A stretch of DNA of 64,000 nucleotides from an uncultured Clostridia bacterium. Lineage in GTDB: Bacteria; Bacillota; Clostridia; Christensenellales; Borkfalkiaceae. Each line of letters begins with the position of its first letter. Position 1 is the stretch's first letter. The notes below the pieces were generated by a model. The model saw nothing but the letters and a program-made list of their open reading frames with translations. It was not told the origin of the DNA and did no database searches. The stretch covers positions 225,167-289,166 of the forward strand of contig CAKQJE010000001.1 in NCBI GenBank assembly GCA_934247225.1, given 5' to 3'. A program made the translations under genes and the position numbers. Below are positions 7,834 through 17,186 of the stretch, piece by piece.

Positions 7834-8781
7834 TTATCTGCATTCGTCGGCTTTGCCTGCGCAGCCCAGAACGTCGACAAGTTTGTGTTCGACGATCTTC
7901 TGAACGTTGGCTCTTGCGTCGCCGAGGTACTGTCTCGGATCGAAATGATCGGGATGCTCTACCATATGCTGACGGATCGCCGCGGTGCATGCCATACGAA
8001 GGTCGGAATCGATATTGATTTTGCAGACAGCCATCGTAGCGGCTTTTCTGAGCATTTCTTCGGGAATACCGATTGCGTCGGGCATTTTGCCGCCGAATTC
8101 GTTGATAGTCTTAACGAATTCCTGCGGAACGGAGGACGCGCCGTGCAAAACGATGGGGAAACCGGGAAGGCGTTTGCCTACTTCTTCGAGAATGTCGAAA
8201 CGAAGCTGAGGTTTCTGACCGGGTTTGAATTTATATGCGCCGTGAGAAGTTCCGATAGCGATAGCGAGCGAGTCGATACCCGTTTTGGTGGCGAATTCGT
8301 AAACTTCGTCGGGATCGGTGAACATAGCGTCGTCCGAATGAACTTTAACGTCGTCCTCGATACCTGCGAGTTTGCCGAGTTCTGCTTCTACGGTAACGTT
8401 TCTGTCGTGCGCGTAAGCGACAACTTCTTTGGTCATTTCGATATTCTTTGCGAATTCGTACTTGGAAGCGTCGATCATAACGGAAGTGAAGCCGTTATCG
8501 ATACAGCTCTTGCAAAGGTCGAAACAATCGCCGTGGTCGAGGTGTAAAACGATCGGAAGACCCGAATCCTCTTCGGCGGCAAGAACGAGATGTTTAAGAT
8601 ACTTGGGGTTAGCATACTTTCTCGCGCCTGAAGAAACTTGAAGAATAAGGGGAGCGTTCTGAGCTTTGCCCGCGTTCACGATACCCTGAATGGTTTCCAT
8701 GTTGTTTACGTTGAATGCGCCTATGGCGTAACCGCCCTTATAAGCAGCTTCAAACATTTTCTTAGAATTGACAAGTGGCAT
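7834..8781 (-). CDS. fba: Class II fructose-1,6-bisphosphate aldolase
   Basis: Zn-dependent aldolase of glycolysis and gluconeogenesis, 315 residues. The protein starts MPLVNSKKMFEAAYKGGYAIG. It has the zinc/base motif VLHLDHGDCFDLC (about residues 78-90), the second zinc region TVEAELGKLAGIEDD, the SLAIAIGTSHGAYK stretch and the FPIVLHGASSVP phosphate loop. Upstream in-frame codons exist, but the start at 8781 has a GGAGG ribosome site and lies below the promoter, so the longer version is rejected. It is a single-gene transcript with its own promoter and terminator. Confidence 0.96.
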   Translation of the reverse strand: MPLVNSKKMFEAAYKGGYAIGAFNVNNMETIQGIVNAGKAQNAPLILQVSSGARKYANPKYLKHLVLAAEEDSGLPIVLHLDHGDCFDLCKSCIDNGFTSVMIDASKYEFAKNIEMTKEVVAYAHDRNVTVEAELGKLAGIEDDVKVHSDDAMFTDPDEVYEFATKTGIDSLAIAIGTSHGAYKFKPGQKPQLRFDILEEVGKRLPGFPIVLHGASSVPQEFVKTINEFGGKMPDAIGIPEEMLRKAATMAVCKINIDSDLRMACTAAIRQHMVEHPDHFDPRQYLGDARANVQKIVEHKLVDVLGCAGKADECR

Positions 8782-8812
8782 AATTGTCCTCCGTAAAAAT
8801 TTTTTCGATTTC

Positions 8813-8841
8813 ATTATACACTTTTTTTTCGTTATCTGCAA
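8813..8841 (-). promoter_or_regulatory. Promoter of fba
   Basis: Minus strand TTGCAG (8841-8836), 17 bases, TATAAT (8818-8813), about 32 bases before the fba ATG. Confidence 0.85.
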
Positions 8842-8974
8842 TCGATTAAGGGGATAATGCGTGTATTTTTTATTATTTGCGGAAAGTTGCTTTATCTGAA
8901 AAGGAAATAGCGGTACAAAACGCGTTTATTTTTTGTTTTTCGTGAGGCTTTGCCCGAACGGAAAGACAAAAAAG

Positions 8975-9003
8975 TTTACAAAAGATAAAAAATCATATAT
9001 AAT
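8975..9003 (+). promoter_or_regulatory. Promoter of manA
   Basis: TTTACA (8975-8980), 17 bases, TATAAT (8998-9003). Confidence 0.8.
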
Positions 9004-9021
9004 ATGTTTGTAAAATAATTG

Positions 9022-9067
9022 CGCCCGATTGTTTTTGCGGGCAAAAGCAGGCAAAAACAATCGGGCG
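9022..9067 (+). promoter_or_regulatory. Long hairpin in the manA leader
   Basis: A perfect 17-base inverted repeat (CGCCCGATTGTTTTTGC at 9022-9038, complement at 9051-9067) with a 12-base loop. It lies between the promoter and the ribosome site of manA and has no T-run after it, so it is not an ordinary terminator. It may stabilise the message or be a protein-binding site. Confidence 0.7.
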
Positions 9068-9083
9068 GCTTACGGAGAAAAAT

Positions 9084-10055
9084 ATGAACGATAAAATATA
9101 TAAATTATTTCCCGAGTGTAAGGATTACCTTTGGGGCGGAGAAAGACTGAAAACCGAATACGGCAAAAAAACCGACAAAACGCCTTGCGCGGAAAGCTGG
9201 GAACTTTCGTTCCATAAGGACGGACCGACAAAACTTGCCGACGGAAGAGCTTTGCAGGACGTCGTAACCAAATCGGAGCTTGGCAAAAACTGCGAAAATT
9301 TCGAGTTTTTCCCCGTGCTTATAAAGCTTATCGACGCGAAAAGCAATTTATCCGTCCAGGTTCACCCGTCGGACGAATACGCTTTGAAAAACGAAAATTC
9401 TTACGGTAAAACAGAAATGTGGTATATCGTGGACGCGACCGAAGGCGCGGGTATTTATTGCGGTTTCAAGCGCGACAGTTCCAAGGAAGAATTTCTCAAA
9501 TACCTCGAAGAAGGGAAAGTGGAGGAGCTTTTAAATTTCATTCCCGTTAAAAAAGGCGAAAGTTACTTTATTTCGGCGGGAACGGTACACGCGATAGGCG
9601 CGGGGTGTCTTATTTGCGAAATTCAGCAAAACAGCAACTTAACTTACAGGGTTTACGATTATAACCGCCGCGGCGCGGACGGGAAACTCAGAGAGCTTCA
9701 CGTCGATAAAGCCGTTAAGGTAATCGATTTCGGGAAATACGCCCCCGTTTCGTTCGGTTCGGGCGATAAAAAAGACGAAAAAACGCTTGCCGAATGTAAA
9801 TATTTCCGCGTGAGAGAAGTAAAGCTTTCGGGCGAAAAAGATTTTTACAACGAAAACAGTTTCACGGCTTTAACCGTCGTTTCGGGTTCGGGAAAAATCT
9901 GCGGCGGCGGATATTCGGACGAATTTTCCAAAGGCGACAGCTTCTTTGTTGCCTGCAAAACGAAATTTAAAATCGACGGAGAAGCGACCGTTATCGTAAC
10001 CGACGTACCCGACATATCCGTCGTACCCGACATATCCGACGACGTAACCGATTAA
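9084..10055 (+). CDS. manA: Class I mannose-6-phosphate isomerase
   Basis: Interconverts mannose-6-P and fructose-6-P, feeding mannose into glycolysis or supplying mannose for glycans. The 323-residue protein is the short Firmicute form. Zinc ligands are visible in LSVQVHPSDEYA (Gln, His), YGKTEMWYIVDA (Glu) and FISAGTVHAIGAGCL (His). The start at 9084 has a CGGAGAAAAAT ribosome site. The last residues consist of a duplicated DVPDIS/VVPDIS segment produced by an 18-bp tandem repeat (10003-10038), which lies outside the catalytic core. It stands alone with its own promoter; fba, also glycolytic, is divergent to it. Confidence 0.95.
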   Translation: MNDKIYKLFPECKDYLWGGERLKTEYGKKTDKTPCAESWELSFHKDGPTKLADGRALQDVVTKSELGKNCENFEFFPVLIKLIDAKSNLSVQVHPSDEYALKNENSYGKTEMWYIVDATEGAGIYCGFKRDSSKEEFLKYLEEGKVEELLNFIPVKKGESYFISAGTVHAIGAGCLICEIQQNSNLTYRVYDYNRRGADGKLRELHVDKAVKVIDFGKYAPVSFGSGDKKDEKTLAECKYFRVREVKLSGEKDFYNENSFTALTVVSGSGKICGGGYSDEFSKGDSFFVACKTKFKIDGEATVIVTDVPDISVVPDISDDVTD

Positions 10056-10125
10056 AAATCCGTTCGCGAGTCGAAATGAAAATTTTCTGTCGCAAGAAAT
10101 TTCACTGTTTTTTGCGCTTAGCGAC

Positions 10126-10154
10126 TTGTAATTTTTAATTTAGTAATATATAAT
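10126..10154 (+). promoter_or_regulatory. Promoter of lon
   Basis: TTGTAA (10126-10131), 17 bases, TATAAT (10149-10154). A leader of about 120 bases follows, containing a GC-rich CCGCCG/CGGCGG hairpin. No CIRCE-type heat-shock operator was seen. Confidence 0.8.
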
Positions 10155-10279
10155 GGTGCAAAAATTCATTCGGACAGGCAAAAGTCGTTTTAAAACCGCC
10201 GCCGAAAAGCAAACGGCGGGGAGCGGAAAATCCGCGACCGAAAACGGCAAAGGGGGCTTGTCCGGAAAAGGAGTGTAAT

Positions 10280-12658
10280 ATGGACGCTTATAAAGATCTC
10301 AGAGACAACGGTCTCGAAACTCCCGAAAATATAATAGTAAGTCCCGAAGTAAGGACGATTCCCATGGTTGCGCTCAGAGGCAAGGTTATTTTGCCGAGCG
10401 TGGCGACTTCGTTCGACGTCGGCAGAATTAAATCACTTGCGGCGATCAACGCCGCCGTCGATACGGACGAAGCACTCATTTTCGTTTCCGCCCAGCGCGA
10501 CGCGAAGGTGGAAGAACCGACCGAACGGGATTTATGCACCGTCGGAACGGTTTGCAGGATAAGACATATAGCTCGTATGCCGGGCGACAACATAAGGGTT
10601 AATATCAACGCGCTTTACGCCGCGGAAATCATTTCTTACCACGAAAACGAGAATTATTTCCTCGTAACTGTCAAAGAACGTATCGCCGCCGACGCGGAAG
10701 AAGCCGAGACGGAAGCCTATTTCAGAGTAGTCAAAACCGAGCTTGCGAATTTTCTGAAATCGCCCGAAGTAAAGGTGAACAAGGACGTTTTCGCGACTAT
10801 TCTCGCGCTCGACAAAGCCGAGGATTTCGTAAACGCCGCTTCTTACAATATGAATTTCAAAGAGGGCGACAAGCAGCAGATTCTCGAATACACGAGCGTT
10901 AAAGACAAGCTTTACGCGTTTTTCAATTTCCTCGTTCACGAAATCGAGATAATAAAGACCGAAAAGGAGATTTCCGACAAGGTCAAGGCGAGCGTGGAGA
11001 AGAGCCAGAGAGAATATTATTTAAGAGAACGGCTCAAAGCCATTCACAGCGAACTCGGCGACGACGAGGACGAAAGAGAAAAGTTAAAACAGCGCATAAT
11101 CGATAAAAAACTCCCGAAAGCAGTCGAAGAAAAGGCTTTGAAAGAGTTTTCGAGAATGGATAAAATGAGTCCGTCTTCTCCCGATTACACGGTGCTTTCG
11201 GGTTATCTCGATTGGATTCTGGATTTGCCGTTCAACGAGGAGAGTAAGGACAGAGAAAGCCTTTCGGACGCTAAAAAAATACTCGAAGAAGACCATTACG
11301 GACTCGAAAAGGTCAAAGAAAGAATTATCGAATATCTTGCCGTTTTGAAGCTTACGGGCAAAATCGGCGGGTCGATACTTTGCTTATACGGTCCTCCGGG
11401 AGTCGGTAAAACCTCGATCGCGAAGTCGGTCGCGCGCGCTCTGGACAGAAAATTCGTGAGAATGAGTCTCGGCGGCGTTAAGGACGAGGCGGAAATAAGA
11501 GGTCACAGAAAAACATACGTCGGCGCGATGCCGGGCAGAATTATTTACGCGATGAAAGAGGCGGGAACGGTAAACCCCGTTATCCTTCTCGACGAAATAG
11601 ACAAGCTTTCGAGCGACCTTCGCGGCGATCCCGCAAGCGCGCTTTTGGAGGTTTTAGACCCCGAGCAGAACGTCGCTTTCAGAGATCGTTATCTCGAAAT
11701 ACCTTACGACCTCTCCAAAGTTCTGTTTATAACGACGGCTAACTCGCTCGACACAATCCCCGCTCCGCTTCTTGACAGAATGGAAGTTCTGGAACTCAGC
11801 GGGTACACGAGAAACGAAAAATTCGAGATAGCAAAGCGTTATCTCGTACCCAAAGAAATAACTGAAAACGGACTCGATTCCGCTCGCCTTTCGTTTGAAG
11901 AAAATGCCGTTTATCGACTTATAGACGGGTTTACGCGTGAAGCGGGCGTGAGAAACCTCGAAAGAGAGATAGGCTCGGTATGCCGCAAGATAGCGGCGAA
12001 AACCGCGGACGACAAACGCAAAAAGAAGATTAAGGTAAGCGAAAAGACGATCGAAGAACTTCTCGGCGCGGACAGATATTCTTATACGGACGAACTGAGA
12101 AACGACGAAGTGGGCTGCGCGACGGGACTTGCCTGGACGCAGGTCGGCGGAACTACGCTTCCCGTGGAGGTCGCGCTGTATCCGGGGAAAGGAAATCTTA
12201 ACTTAACGGGTAAACTCGGCGACGTCATGCAGGAAAGCGCGAAAATCGCCCTTACCTATGTTAAACTTCATGCAAAAGAGCTTGAAATCGACCCGAAGAA
12301 ATTCGAGGAATACGACGTGCATATTCACGTTCCGGAGGGGGCGACTCCCAAAGACGGACCGAGCGCGGGCGTGACGCTGACAACGGCTATCGCTTCGGCG
12401 TTTACGGATAAAAAGGTGCGCGGAGATATCGCGATGACGGGAGAAGTTACCCTTCGCGGCAAAGTGCTTCCTATCGGCGGGCTTAAAGAAAAATCGCTTG
12501 CGGCGTTCCGTCTCGGTATCAAAAACGTAATTATACCCAGGCAAAACGTCAAGGATCTCGAAGAAATCCCCGCCAACATAAGAAACGAAATGAAGTTTAT
12601 TCCCGTTTCGACGGTCACGGAAGTTCTGGACGAAGCGATCCGCGGGGTGAACATTTAA
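10280..12658 (+). CDS. lon: ATP-dependent protease LonA
   Basis: Cytosolic hexameric AAA+ serine protease, 792 residues, full length. Order: N-terminal LAN substrate domain (about 25-225), coiled-coil linker, AAA+ domain with Walker A GPPGVGKTSI and Walker B VILLDEIDK, then the protease domain with the catalytic Ser in PKDGPSAGV and Lys in GGLKEKSLAA. The ATG at 10280 has a GGAAAAGGAGTG ribosome site. It is followed by engB in the conserved lon-ysxC order. No missing catalytic residue. Unlike many N-termini in this window it carries only a short charged extension. Confidence 0.97.
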   Translation: MDAYKDLRDNGLETPENIIVSPEVRTIPMVALRGKVILPSVATSFDVGRIKSLAAINAAVDTDEALIFVSAQRDAKVEEPTERDLCTVGTVCRIRHIARMPGDNIRVNINALYAAEIISYHENENYFLVTVKERIAADAEEAETEAYFRVVKTELANFLKSPEVKVNKDVFATILALDKAEDFVNAASYNMNFKEGDKQQILEYTSVKDKLYAFFNFLVHEIEIIKTEKEISDKVKASVEKSQREYYLRERLKAIHSELGDDEDEREKLKQRIIDKKLPKAVEEKALKEFSRMDKMSPSSPDYTVLSGYLDWILDLPFNEESKDRESLSDAKKILEEDHYGLEKVKERIIEYLAVLKLTGKIGGSILCLYGPPGVGKTSIAKSVARALDRKFVRMSLGGVKDEAEIRGHRKTYVGAMPGRIIYAMKEAGTVNPVILLDEIDKLSSDLRGDPASALLEVLDPEQNVAFRDRYLEIPYDLSKVLFITTANSLDTIPAPLLDRMEVLELSGYTRNEKFEIAKRYLVPKEITENGLDSARLSFEENAVYRLIDGFTREAGVRNLEREIGSVCRKIAAKTADDKRKKKIKVSEKTIEELLGADRYSYTDELRNDEVGCATGLAWTQVGGTTLPVEVALYPGKGNLNLTGKLGDVMQESAKIALTYVKLHAKELEIDPKKFEEYDVHIHVPEGATPKDGPSAGVTLTTAIASAFTDKKVRGDIAMTGEVTLRGKVLPIGGLKEKSLAAFRLGIKNVIIPRQNVKDLEEIPANIRNEMKFIPVSTVTEVLDEAIRGVNI

Positions 12659-12660
12659 TT

Positions 12661-12694
12661 TAAATCGTCAGTTCGCCTAAATCGTCTGTTCGCC
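12661..12694 (+). repeat. 17-bp tandem duplication between lon and engB
   Basis: TAAATCGTCAGTTCGCC and TAAATCGTCTGTTCGCC stand head to tail directly after the lon stop, differing at one base. Confidence 0.8.
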
Positions 12695-12732
12695 GAAAAA
12701 CGGCAAAACGCAAGGAAAAATTGAGGAAGATT

Positions 12733-13401
12733 ATGGTAATAAAAAACGCAACGTTTATAACCTCGGCGGCTTCGCCGTCGCAGTTCATAAAGCCCGATAA
12801 GCCGATCATTGCAGTGGTCGGCAAATCGAACGTGGGGAAGAGTTCGTTCATAAATATGCTTGCGAACCAGAAGAAACTCGCGAAGACTTCGGACACCCCC
12901 GGGCGCACAAGGCTTGTGAACTATTTCGATTTCGGCGAGTTCGTGCTTGCGGATCTCCCCGGTTACGGCTACGCGAAAGTTTCCAAAGGCGAAAAGGAAA
13001 AGTGGGGCGTTACGATGCAGAAGTTTTTCGAGGATAAATCCAACGCGAACTATGTTTTTTCGCTCGTGGATATCCGCCACAAACCCACCGCGGACGACGT
13101 AACTATGGTCAACTTTTTGCATTCGTGCGCGTTTTCGTTCAGTTTCATCGCCACCAAAGCCGACAAACTTTCGAGAATGCAGGTAAAAAAGAACGTGGAA
13201 GACATCGCGAGATTTTTTGCCGTAACAAAGCAGAACGTAATCGCCGTTTCCTCGCAGACGAGGCAGGGCAAAGAAGAGGTTCTCGCCAAACTTGACGAAA
13301 TTTTAAATAATATCGCCCTTTACGGGTCTTCGACCGACGAAGAAATCGACGAGGAAGCCGACGATAAAACAAACCTTGCGGAGGAAGAAAATGAAGAATA
13401 A
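12733..13401 (+). CDS. engB: Ribosome biogenesis GTPase EngB (YsxC)
   Basis: GTPase needed for late 50S assembly. The 222-residue protein has G1 GKSNVGKSSFIN, G3 DLPGYGYAKV, G4 TKADKLSR and G5-like VSSQTRQGKEE. The ATG at 12733 is preceded by GAGGA at six bases; an upstream TTG at 12721 would include that ribosome site and is rejected. The last 20 residues are an acidic tail (DEEIDEEADD) beyond the usual end of the family. The gene overlaps the next small ORF by 11 bases. Operon with lon is likely but not certain given the 74-base gap. Confidence 0.95.
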   Translation: MVIKNATFITSAASPSQFIKPDKPIIAVVGKSNVGKSSFINMLANQKKLAKTSDTPGRTRLVNYFDFGEFVLADLPGYGYAKVSKGEKEKWGVTMQKFFEDKSNANYVFSLVDIRHKPTADDVTMVNFLHSCAFSFSFIATKADKLSRMQVKKNVEDIARFFAVTKQNVIAVSSQTRQGKEEVLAKLDEILNNIALYGSSTDEEIDEEADDKTNLAEEENEE

Positions 13402-13576
13402 AAGCGGCGCGGGTATGATTTTCCGCGTTTTGTCGATAGTTTTTTATGTTCTCGCAGCGATATTGTTCTTTATGCGAGACAGCGAAAACGGTTTCACGAC
13501 GTATGCCGTAATTTCGCTTGCGGTCGGCGCGGTTTTCAGTTCGGTATCGGCGGCGATAGCCTTGAAGAACAAGTAA
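13391..13576 (+). CDS. Small two-segment membrane protein, unknown
   Basis: A 61-residue protein with two hydrophobic segments: IFRVLSIVFYVLAAILFFM (about 10-28) and TYAVISLAVGAVFSSVSAAI (about 37-56). No family recognised. It has a GAGGAAGA ribosome site inside the end of engB and overlaps it by 11 bases, so it is translated from the same message. The two-helix hairpin with short charged ends resembles many small Firmicute membrane proteins of unknown role. Confidence 0.7.
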   Translation: MKNKSGAGMIFRVLSIVFYVLAAILFFMRDSENGFTTYAVISLAVGAVFSSVSAAIALKNK

Positions 13577-13627
13577 AAGGACGCCGAAAACAACGAAGAC
13601 GACGCAAAGAAATAAAAAACGAAATAT

Positions 13628-13684
13628 AAAAAGTCAAAACATCCGAAAACGATTTTCCGCTAAGTTCGATGTTTTGGCTTTTTG
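13628..13684 (+). terminator. Terminator of the lon/engB operon
   Basis: AAGTCAAAACATC pairs with GATGTTTTGGCTT across a 24-base loop and is followed by TTTTT. Confidence 0.75.
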
Positions 13685-13759
13685 TTTTCTTCCGTTTTTT
13701 GTTCGCCGTCGTTCGCAACGCCTTCTGTAATGGACGAATGTAAGGGTAAACTACGAAAT

Positions 13760-13789
13760 AAAAGCCTTTTCCGAGGGGAAAAGGCTTTT
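13760..13789 (-). terminator. Terminator of the large BspA-type gene
   Basis: AAAAGCCTTTT / AAAAGGCTTTT hairpin 45 bases past the stop, reading as a terminator on the minus strand. Confidence 0.85.
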
Positions 13790-13833
13790 TCGAGCGTTTC
13801 ATATATGTTTTTGAAAGATTTATATTTGAGTGA

Positions 13834-16800
13834 TTATGCTGTTTCGTTGCCGTTTTTATCGAGCTTTCCGTCCGAGCAGTAAACAATGTAATCGTCCGTG
13901 TCGGTATCCCAATATAACCCTTTATCCATAGATTCCCATTCGAATTTTGTTCCCGTGAAATTTATTCGGGTTAATTTTTTGCAACCGCGAAGAAAATCGG
14001 CGTCGATGTACAGTAAATTGCGGGAAATCGTTATGCTCGTGAGATTGCTGCATCCCGAAAATGCTCCGACAGACATTGTCGTGACGTTGTTCGGGATAAT
14101 AACGTTTGTCAGTCCCTTACAATCGGCGAACGTATGACCTCCTATGGCTGTGATGTTGTCGGGGATTTCGATATTTGTTAATTCGTTGCGACCTCTGAAC
14201 ACGTTGCCGCCGATTTCCGTCACGCTTCCGTCCGCGGGGATAACGAAGTTTTTAAAGACTGCGATAAGTGTTTTTTCGTATTTATCGATTAAACAATTAT
14301 CTTTGACGTAATATTTTCGATTTTTATCCGAAACGGTTATATCTTCAAGATTTACGCAACCGGCAAACGCGGTGAAAGAAATGAATGTTATATTGCTCGG
14401 AATATAAACGTTTTTGAGTCCGAAGCAATTATAAAAAGCATTTACAATACTCGTAACGCTTCCGTCTTCCGGGATAACGCTGTTTTTACAACCTAAAATA
14501 AGTTTTTTTGTCTCTTTTTCGATTAAACAGTTGTCTTTGCCGATATAAATTTTGTTTTCCGTAGATACGATTATTTCCTCCAGCGAACCGCATCCTTCGA
14601 ATGCGGCGTAATCGATACTTGTCACGTTTTCGGGAATATAAAGCTTTTTAAGTTTCGTGCAGTTCGAAAACGCGTTATATTCGATACTTGTTAAACTGTT
14701 CGGGAAAGAGATGTCCGCAAGCTTAACGCAATCGGAAAACATTTTTCCCGATATTTTCGACAAATTGTCGGGAAGCGTAACGCTTTCGAGGTTTTCGCAC
14801 CCCGAAAACACGCATCCGCCGATGTTTTCCGCACTGTTTGGCAGTGTAATTTGTTTAAGGCTTTCGCAACCCGAAAACGCAAAATCGCCTATAATTTCGA
14901 GTTTATCGGAAAAATAGATGTTTTCAAGATCCGTGCAACCCGAAAATGCATAATCGTCGATTGCGGTTACGGTTTCGGGAATATAAATACCCGTTAATCC
15001 CGCACAATTATAGAATGCTTTTTTTCCGATACGCGTAACGCTTCCGTCTGTCGGAATAATGCTGTTTTTACAGCCGAGAATAAGCGTTTTGGTAGTTTTA
15101 TCGACAAGGCAGTTGTTCGTGCCGTCGTAGTTTCTGTTTTTCTTCGATACTATTATTCTTTCTATGCCGCTGCAATTTGCAAAAGCGTTCGGTTCGATAT
15201 TCGTTACATCGTCGGATATGATTATGCTTTTTAAATTGTAACAATTATAAAACGCGTTTTCTCCGATACTTGTTACTCTGTCGGAAATAGTTATGTCCGT
15301 TAAGGCGATACAGCCGTTGAACGCATCTGTCTCGATGACTTTCACGGTATCGGGCATAGTTACGCTTGTTAAGTTTTTGCAACCGTAAAACGTTCCGTCT
15401 TCGATTGTTCTTACGCCGTACGGGATATCGACGCTTGTTAAACTTTCGCAGCCAGAAAAAGCGTTGTTATGAATAACCGTTACGTTGTTCGGGATAGTTA
15501 TATTTTCCAGACTGCCGCAGCCGTAGAAAGCGTAATTGATTATTTCCCGCAAATTTTCAGGCAAACGGATATTTTTAAGACTGCCGCAATTTTGGAATGC
15601 GCCGTAACCTAAATTATTAAGACTGTCGGGAAGAGAGATATTCGTCAGATTGACGCAATCGCTGAACGCCAGATTGCCGATTTTCGTAACCCCTTCGGGA
15701 ATGGCTATGCTTTTTAAGTCTGAGCAGCCGTCAAAAGCCTGATCTGCGATTTCAATTATGCTGTCTGCGGGAATAACGCTGTTTTTACAGCCGAGGACAA
15801 GTGTTTTGCCGTCTTTTTTGATCAGACAGTTGTTTATGCTTTTATAAATCTTGTTTCCGGACTCGACTTCTATCTTTTCCAAACCCGAACAACCGACGAA
15901 AGCATTGGAAGCGATTTCTCTTATGCTTGCGGGAATCGTAATGCTCGTCAGTCCGCTGCAATCCTTGAATGCGGCGTAATCGATTTTGATAACGCTTCCG
16001 TCATTCGGGATAACGCTGTTTTTGCAGCCCCAAACAAGTTTTTTTGTTCGTTTTTCTATCAGACAATTATTTATGCCGACATACTTTTCATTGTTTTCGG
16101 AAACCTTTATTTCTTTCATACTTTTACAGTTGCCGAATGTGAATGAGTCTATGTCAGATACTTTTGCGGGGATCGTAACGCTTGTAAGACTGCCGCAACC
16201 GCTGAACGCGCCGAAGCCGATTTTTGTCACGCTGTCGGGAATGTTTATGCTTGTAAGATATTTACAATTATGAAAAGCATAATCGCCGATAGACGTTATA
16301 CCGTTCGGAATAACGATGTGCTTTATCAAAAGGTCTGCAAATGCTTTTTCTCCGATCTGCGTTACGGCTATGCCTTCGTAAGACTCGGGGATTACGATCG
16401 TTTGCGGCAGACGTGCGGTCGGATACGACGGATAGATCGGGCTAACGGCATATGTTCCGTCGCTTAAAAGCGTGTAAGTAAAGAAATCGAGACCGTTCGG
16501 TTCGACGGTATTGCAACGGGTGCAAATTCCGTCTACGAAGTTATGCTCGGGGGAGATTGTTGTCTGTCGGACAAGAATTTTATTACATCTCGAACAGTGT
16601 TTTCCTTCTGTCAATCCGGATGTTTCGCAGGTTGCGGGAACGGCTTCGTCAATTGCCTCTACGTGAGAGTAATCGCCGCCTTCAAAAGTCCGCTCGCTTC
16701 TTGCTCCGCACGAACAGGAAAGATAGTAAACTGCTTTTGTATAGCACGTTGCTTGCGTTTTCAAATATTTTTCGTCAATGTTTTTTTCGAACTCGTGACT

Positions 16801-16914
16801 GTGAGAACCGCTGTTTTCTCCGCCTTTCGAAAAAGCGGTCTGACCGAGTATCGGGATAAGGCATAGCGCTATCGCGAAAACGATTGACAGAATTGGTACG
16901 AGAAACTTTTTCAT
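13834..16914 (-). CDS. Large BspA-type leucine-rich-repeat surface protein (1026 aa)
   Basis: An exported protein with a clear signal peptide (FLVPILSIVFAIALCLIPIL). After it come Cys-rich segments with CxC/CxxC pairs (SCSCGARSE, HCSRCNK, ICTRCNT), then about 30 LRR_5 repeats of the form 'AFxxCxxLxxIxIPxxVTxI'. Five cassettes of a longer unit interrupt the repeats, each containing NNCL(I/V)xK and GCKNS(V/I)IP. No LPXTG or transmembrane anchor is seen at the C-terminus, so it is secreted or held non-covalently. BspA proteins are implicated in adhesion to host or fibre. The ATG at 16914 has an AAGGAGAAT ribosome site and its own promoter. The protein is very Cys-rich for a surface protein. Confidence 0.9.
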   Translation of the reverse strand: MKKFLVPILSIVFAIALCLIPILGQTAFSKGGENSGSHSHEFEKNIDEKYLKTQATCYTKAVYYLSCSCGARSERTFEGGDYSHVEAIDEAVPATCETSGLTEGKHCSRCNKILVRQTTISPEHNFVDGICTRCNTVEPNGLDFFTYTLLSDGTYAVSPIYPSYPTARLPQTIVIPESYEGIAVTQIGEKAFADLLIKHIVIPNGITSIGDYAFHNCKYLTSINIPDSVTKIGFGAFSGCGSLTSVTIPAKVSDIDSFTFGNCKSMKEIKVSENNEKYVGINNCLIEKRTKKLVWGCKNSVIPNDGSVIKIDYAAFKDCSGLTSITIPASIREIASNAFVGCSGLEKIEVESGNKIYKSINNCLIKKDGKTLVLGCKNSVIPADSIIEIADQAFDGCSDLKSIAIPEGVTKIGNLAFSDCVNLTNISLPDSLNNLGYGAFQNCGSLKNIRLPENLREIINYAFYGCGSLENITIPNNVTVIHNNAFSGCESLTSVDIPYGVRTIEDGTFYGCKNLTSVTMPDTVKVIETDAFNGCIALTDITISDRVTSIGENAFYNCYNLKSIIISDDVTNIEPNAFANCSGIERIIVSKKNRNYDGTNNCLVDKTTKTLILGCKNSIIPTDGSVTRIGKKAFYNCAGLTGIYIPETVTAIDDYAFSGCTDLENIYFSDKLEIIGDFAFSGCESLKQITLPNSAENIGGCVFSGCENLESVTLPDNLSKISGKMFSDCVKLADISFPNSLTSIEYNAFSNCTKLKKLYIPENVTSIDYAAFEGCGSLEEIIVSTENKIYIGKDNCLIEKETKKLILGCKNSVIPEDGSVTSIVNAFYNCFGLKNVYIPSNITFISFTAFAGCVNLEDITVSDKNRKYYVKDNCLIDKYEKTLIAVFKNFVIPADGSVTEIGGNVFRGRNELTNIEIPDNITAIGGHTFADCKGLTNVIIPNNVTTMSVGAFSGCSNLTSITISRNLLYIDADFLRGCKKLTRINFTGTKFEWESMDKGLYWDTDTDDYIVYCSDGKLDKNGNETA

Positions 16915-16994
16915 AGTAATTCTCCTTAGAAAAATTGACGTTGCATTTTGTATTGTCGATGAATTTGCGGTCGTGTTTGCATCGTCCCGAATTC

Positions 16995-17023
16995 ATTCTA
17001 TCATAACATTATATGATTGTCAA
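16995..17023 (-). promoter_or_regulatory. Promoter of the large BspA-type gene
   Basis: Minus strand TTGACA (17023-17018), 17 bases, TAGAAT (17000-16995). The 540 bases between this gene and the transporter hold this promoter, the opposing transporter promoter and the lysine riboswitch. Confidence 0.85.
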
Positions 17024-17109
17024 TATGCAAATGAACGAAAGTTTAAATTTTTCGCAGACGTTCTTAGCCGATAAGAAAGAAAAATTTTAAAAAATATGCG
17101 TTAAAACGC

Positions 17110-17138
17110 TTGCGTTTTTTCGGATAAAGTATTAAAAT
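17110..17138 (+). promoter_or_regulatory. Promoter of the lysine-riboswitch transporter operon
   Basis: TTGCGT (17110-17115), 17 bases, TAAAAT (17133-17138). Transcription would start about 45 bases before the riboswitch. Confidence 0.65.
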
Positions 17139-17186
17139 GCTCGTATCGAGAGAACGGAGACGTTCTTTTTAATAAAAAATCAAAAT

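Noticed and set aside
7786..8547. Long plus-strand open frame opposite fba (253 codons)
   Set aside because: It is the mirror of a highly conserved aldolase gene, has no ribosome site of its own and no family features; a shadow produced by codon bias.
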